From Companilactobacillus kimchiensis (lineage in GTDB: Bacteria; Bacillota; Bacilli; Lactobacillales; Lactobacillaceae): a stretch of DNA of 35,425 nt. Location of the stretch: positions 1-35,425 of the forward strand of contig NZ_JQCF01000029.1 of the NCBI RefSeq assembly GCF_001438805.1. Direction: 5' to 3'. Within the stretch, counting starts at the first letter, position 1; every line of letters begins with the position of its first letter. The position numbers and the translations under genes are program-made. Shown piece after piece: positions 35,396 through 35,425 of this stretch. Under the pieces are notes generated by a model. It was given only the letters and a program-made list of their open reading frames with translations. It did no database searches and was not told the DNA's origin.

Positions 35396-35425
35396 GCGGG
35401 TGTGGCGGAATTGGCAGACGCGCTA
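35396..35425 (+). tRNA. tRNA-Leu, 5' part (cut by the window edge)
   Basis: GCGGGTGTGGCGGAATTGG followed by CAGACGCGCTA has the acceptor arm and the long D-arm pattern of tRNA-Leu. The anticodon lies beyond the window, so the isoacceptor cannot be named. Confidence 0.85.

Overview
The window is low-GC Firmicutes DNA and almost certainly a chromosomal segment of a member of the Lactobacillaceae. The points for this are the lactobacillus-like order ldh-pth-mfd-(S4 protein)-divIC-(S1 protein)-tilS-hpt-ftsH-hslO-dusB-lysS-tRNA, a Bacillus-type rpoE-pyrG-murA-rpmE block, strong AGGAGG ribosome sites, some TTG/GTG starts, and the lack of every sporulation gene that sits in these blocks in Bacillus. 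A Companilactobacillus-like species is my guess from general likeness; it is inference.

Left part (1-4.7 kb): the tail of a possible gene, then on the minus strand mscL, glpD, and a coupled pair of an HD-domain dNTP hydrolase and a LipL-like octanoyl/lipoyl transferase. 4.7-11.1 kb (plus strand): a DUF1934 protein, rpoE (RNA polymerase delta), pyrG behind a CTP-sensing attenuator, murA (catalytic Cys replaced by Asp), an Lsa-like ABC-F ribosome-protection ATPase behind an elaborate leader-ORF attenuator, and rpmE2. 11.1-17.4 kb: a minus-strand MFS exporter, then murF, the DEAD-box helicase cshA, acpS and alr.

17.4-20 kb: a small unknown protein, a tandem repeat, a CBS-ACT protein (possible c-di-AMP receptor), and ldh divergent from pth. 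20-34.7 kb: a long run of plus-strand housekeeping genes for translation rescue, transcription-coupled repair, cell division, tRNA modification, purine salvage, membrane proteolysis, redox chaperoning and lysyl-tRNA formation. 34.7-35.4 kb: a gene-free stretch with a repeat also found before acpS, a very strong terminator with no gene in front of it, then a strong promoter, tRNA-Val(UAC) and the 5' end of tRNA-Leu.

The most interesting part is 9005-9247. A near-consensus promoter overlaps the murA stop codon and drives a ~205-nt leader. In it a three-codon ORF lies inside a long helix that sequesters one arm of an antiterminator, which in turn competes with an intrinsic terminator just before the Lsa-like gene. 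This predicts antibiotic-induced expression by ribosome stalling. The pyrG leader (start GGGCTC, C/U-rich terminator arm) matches the Bacillus reiterative-transcription switch. Other points are the Cys-to-Asp MurA, the two-copy intergenic repeat, repeated GTTAC motifs at the ftsH promoter, and a hairpin that overlaps the 3' end of tRNA-Val.
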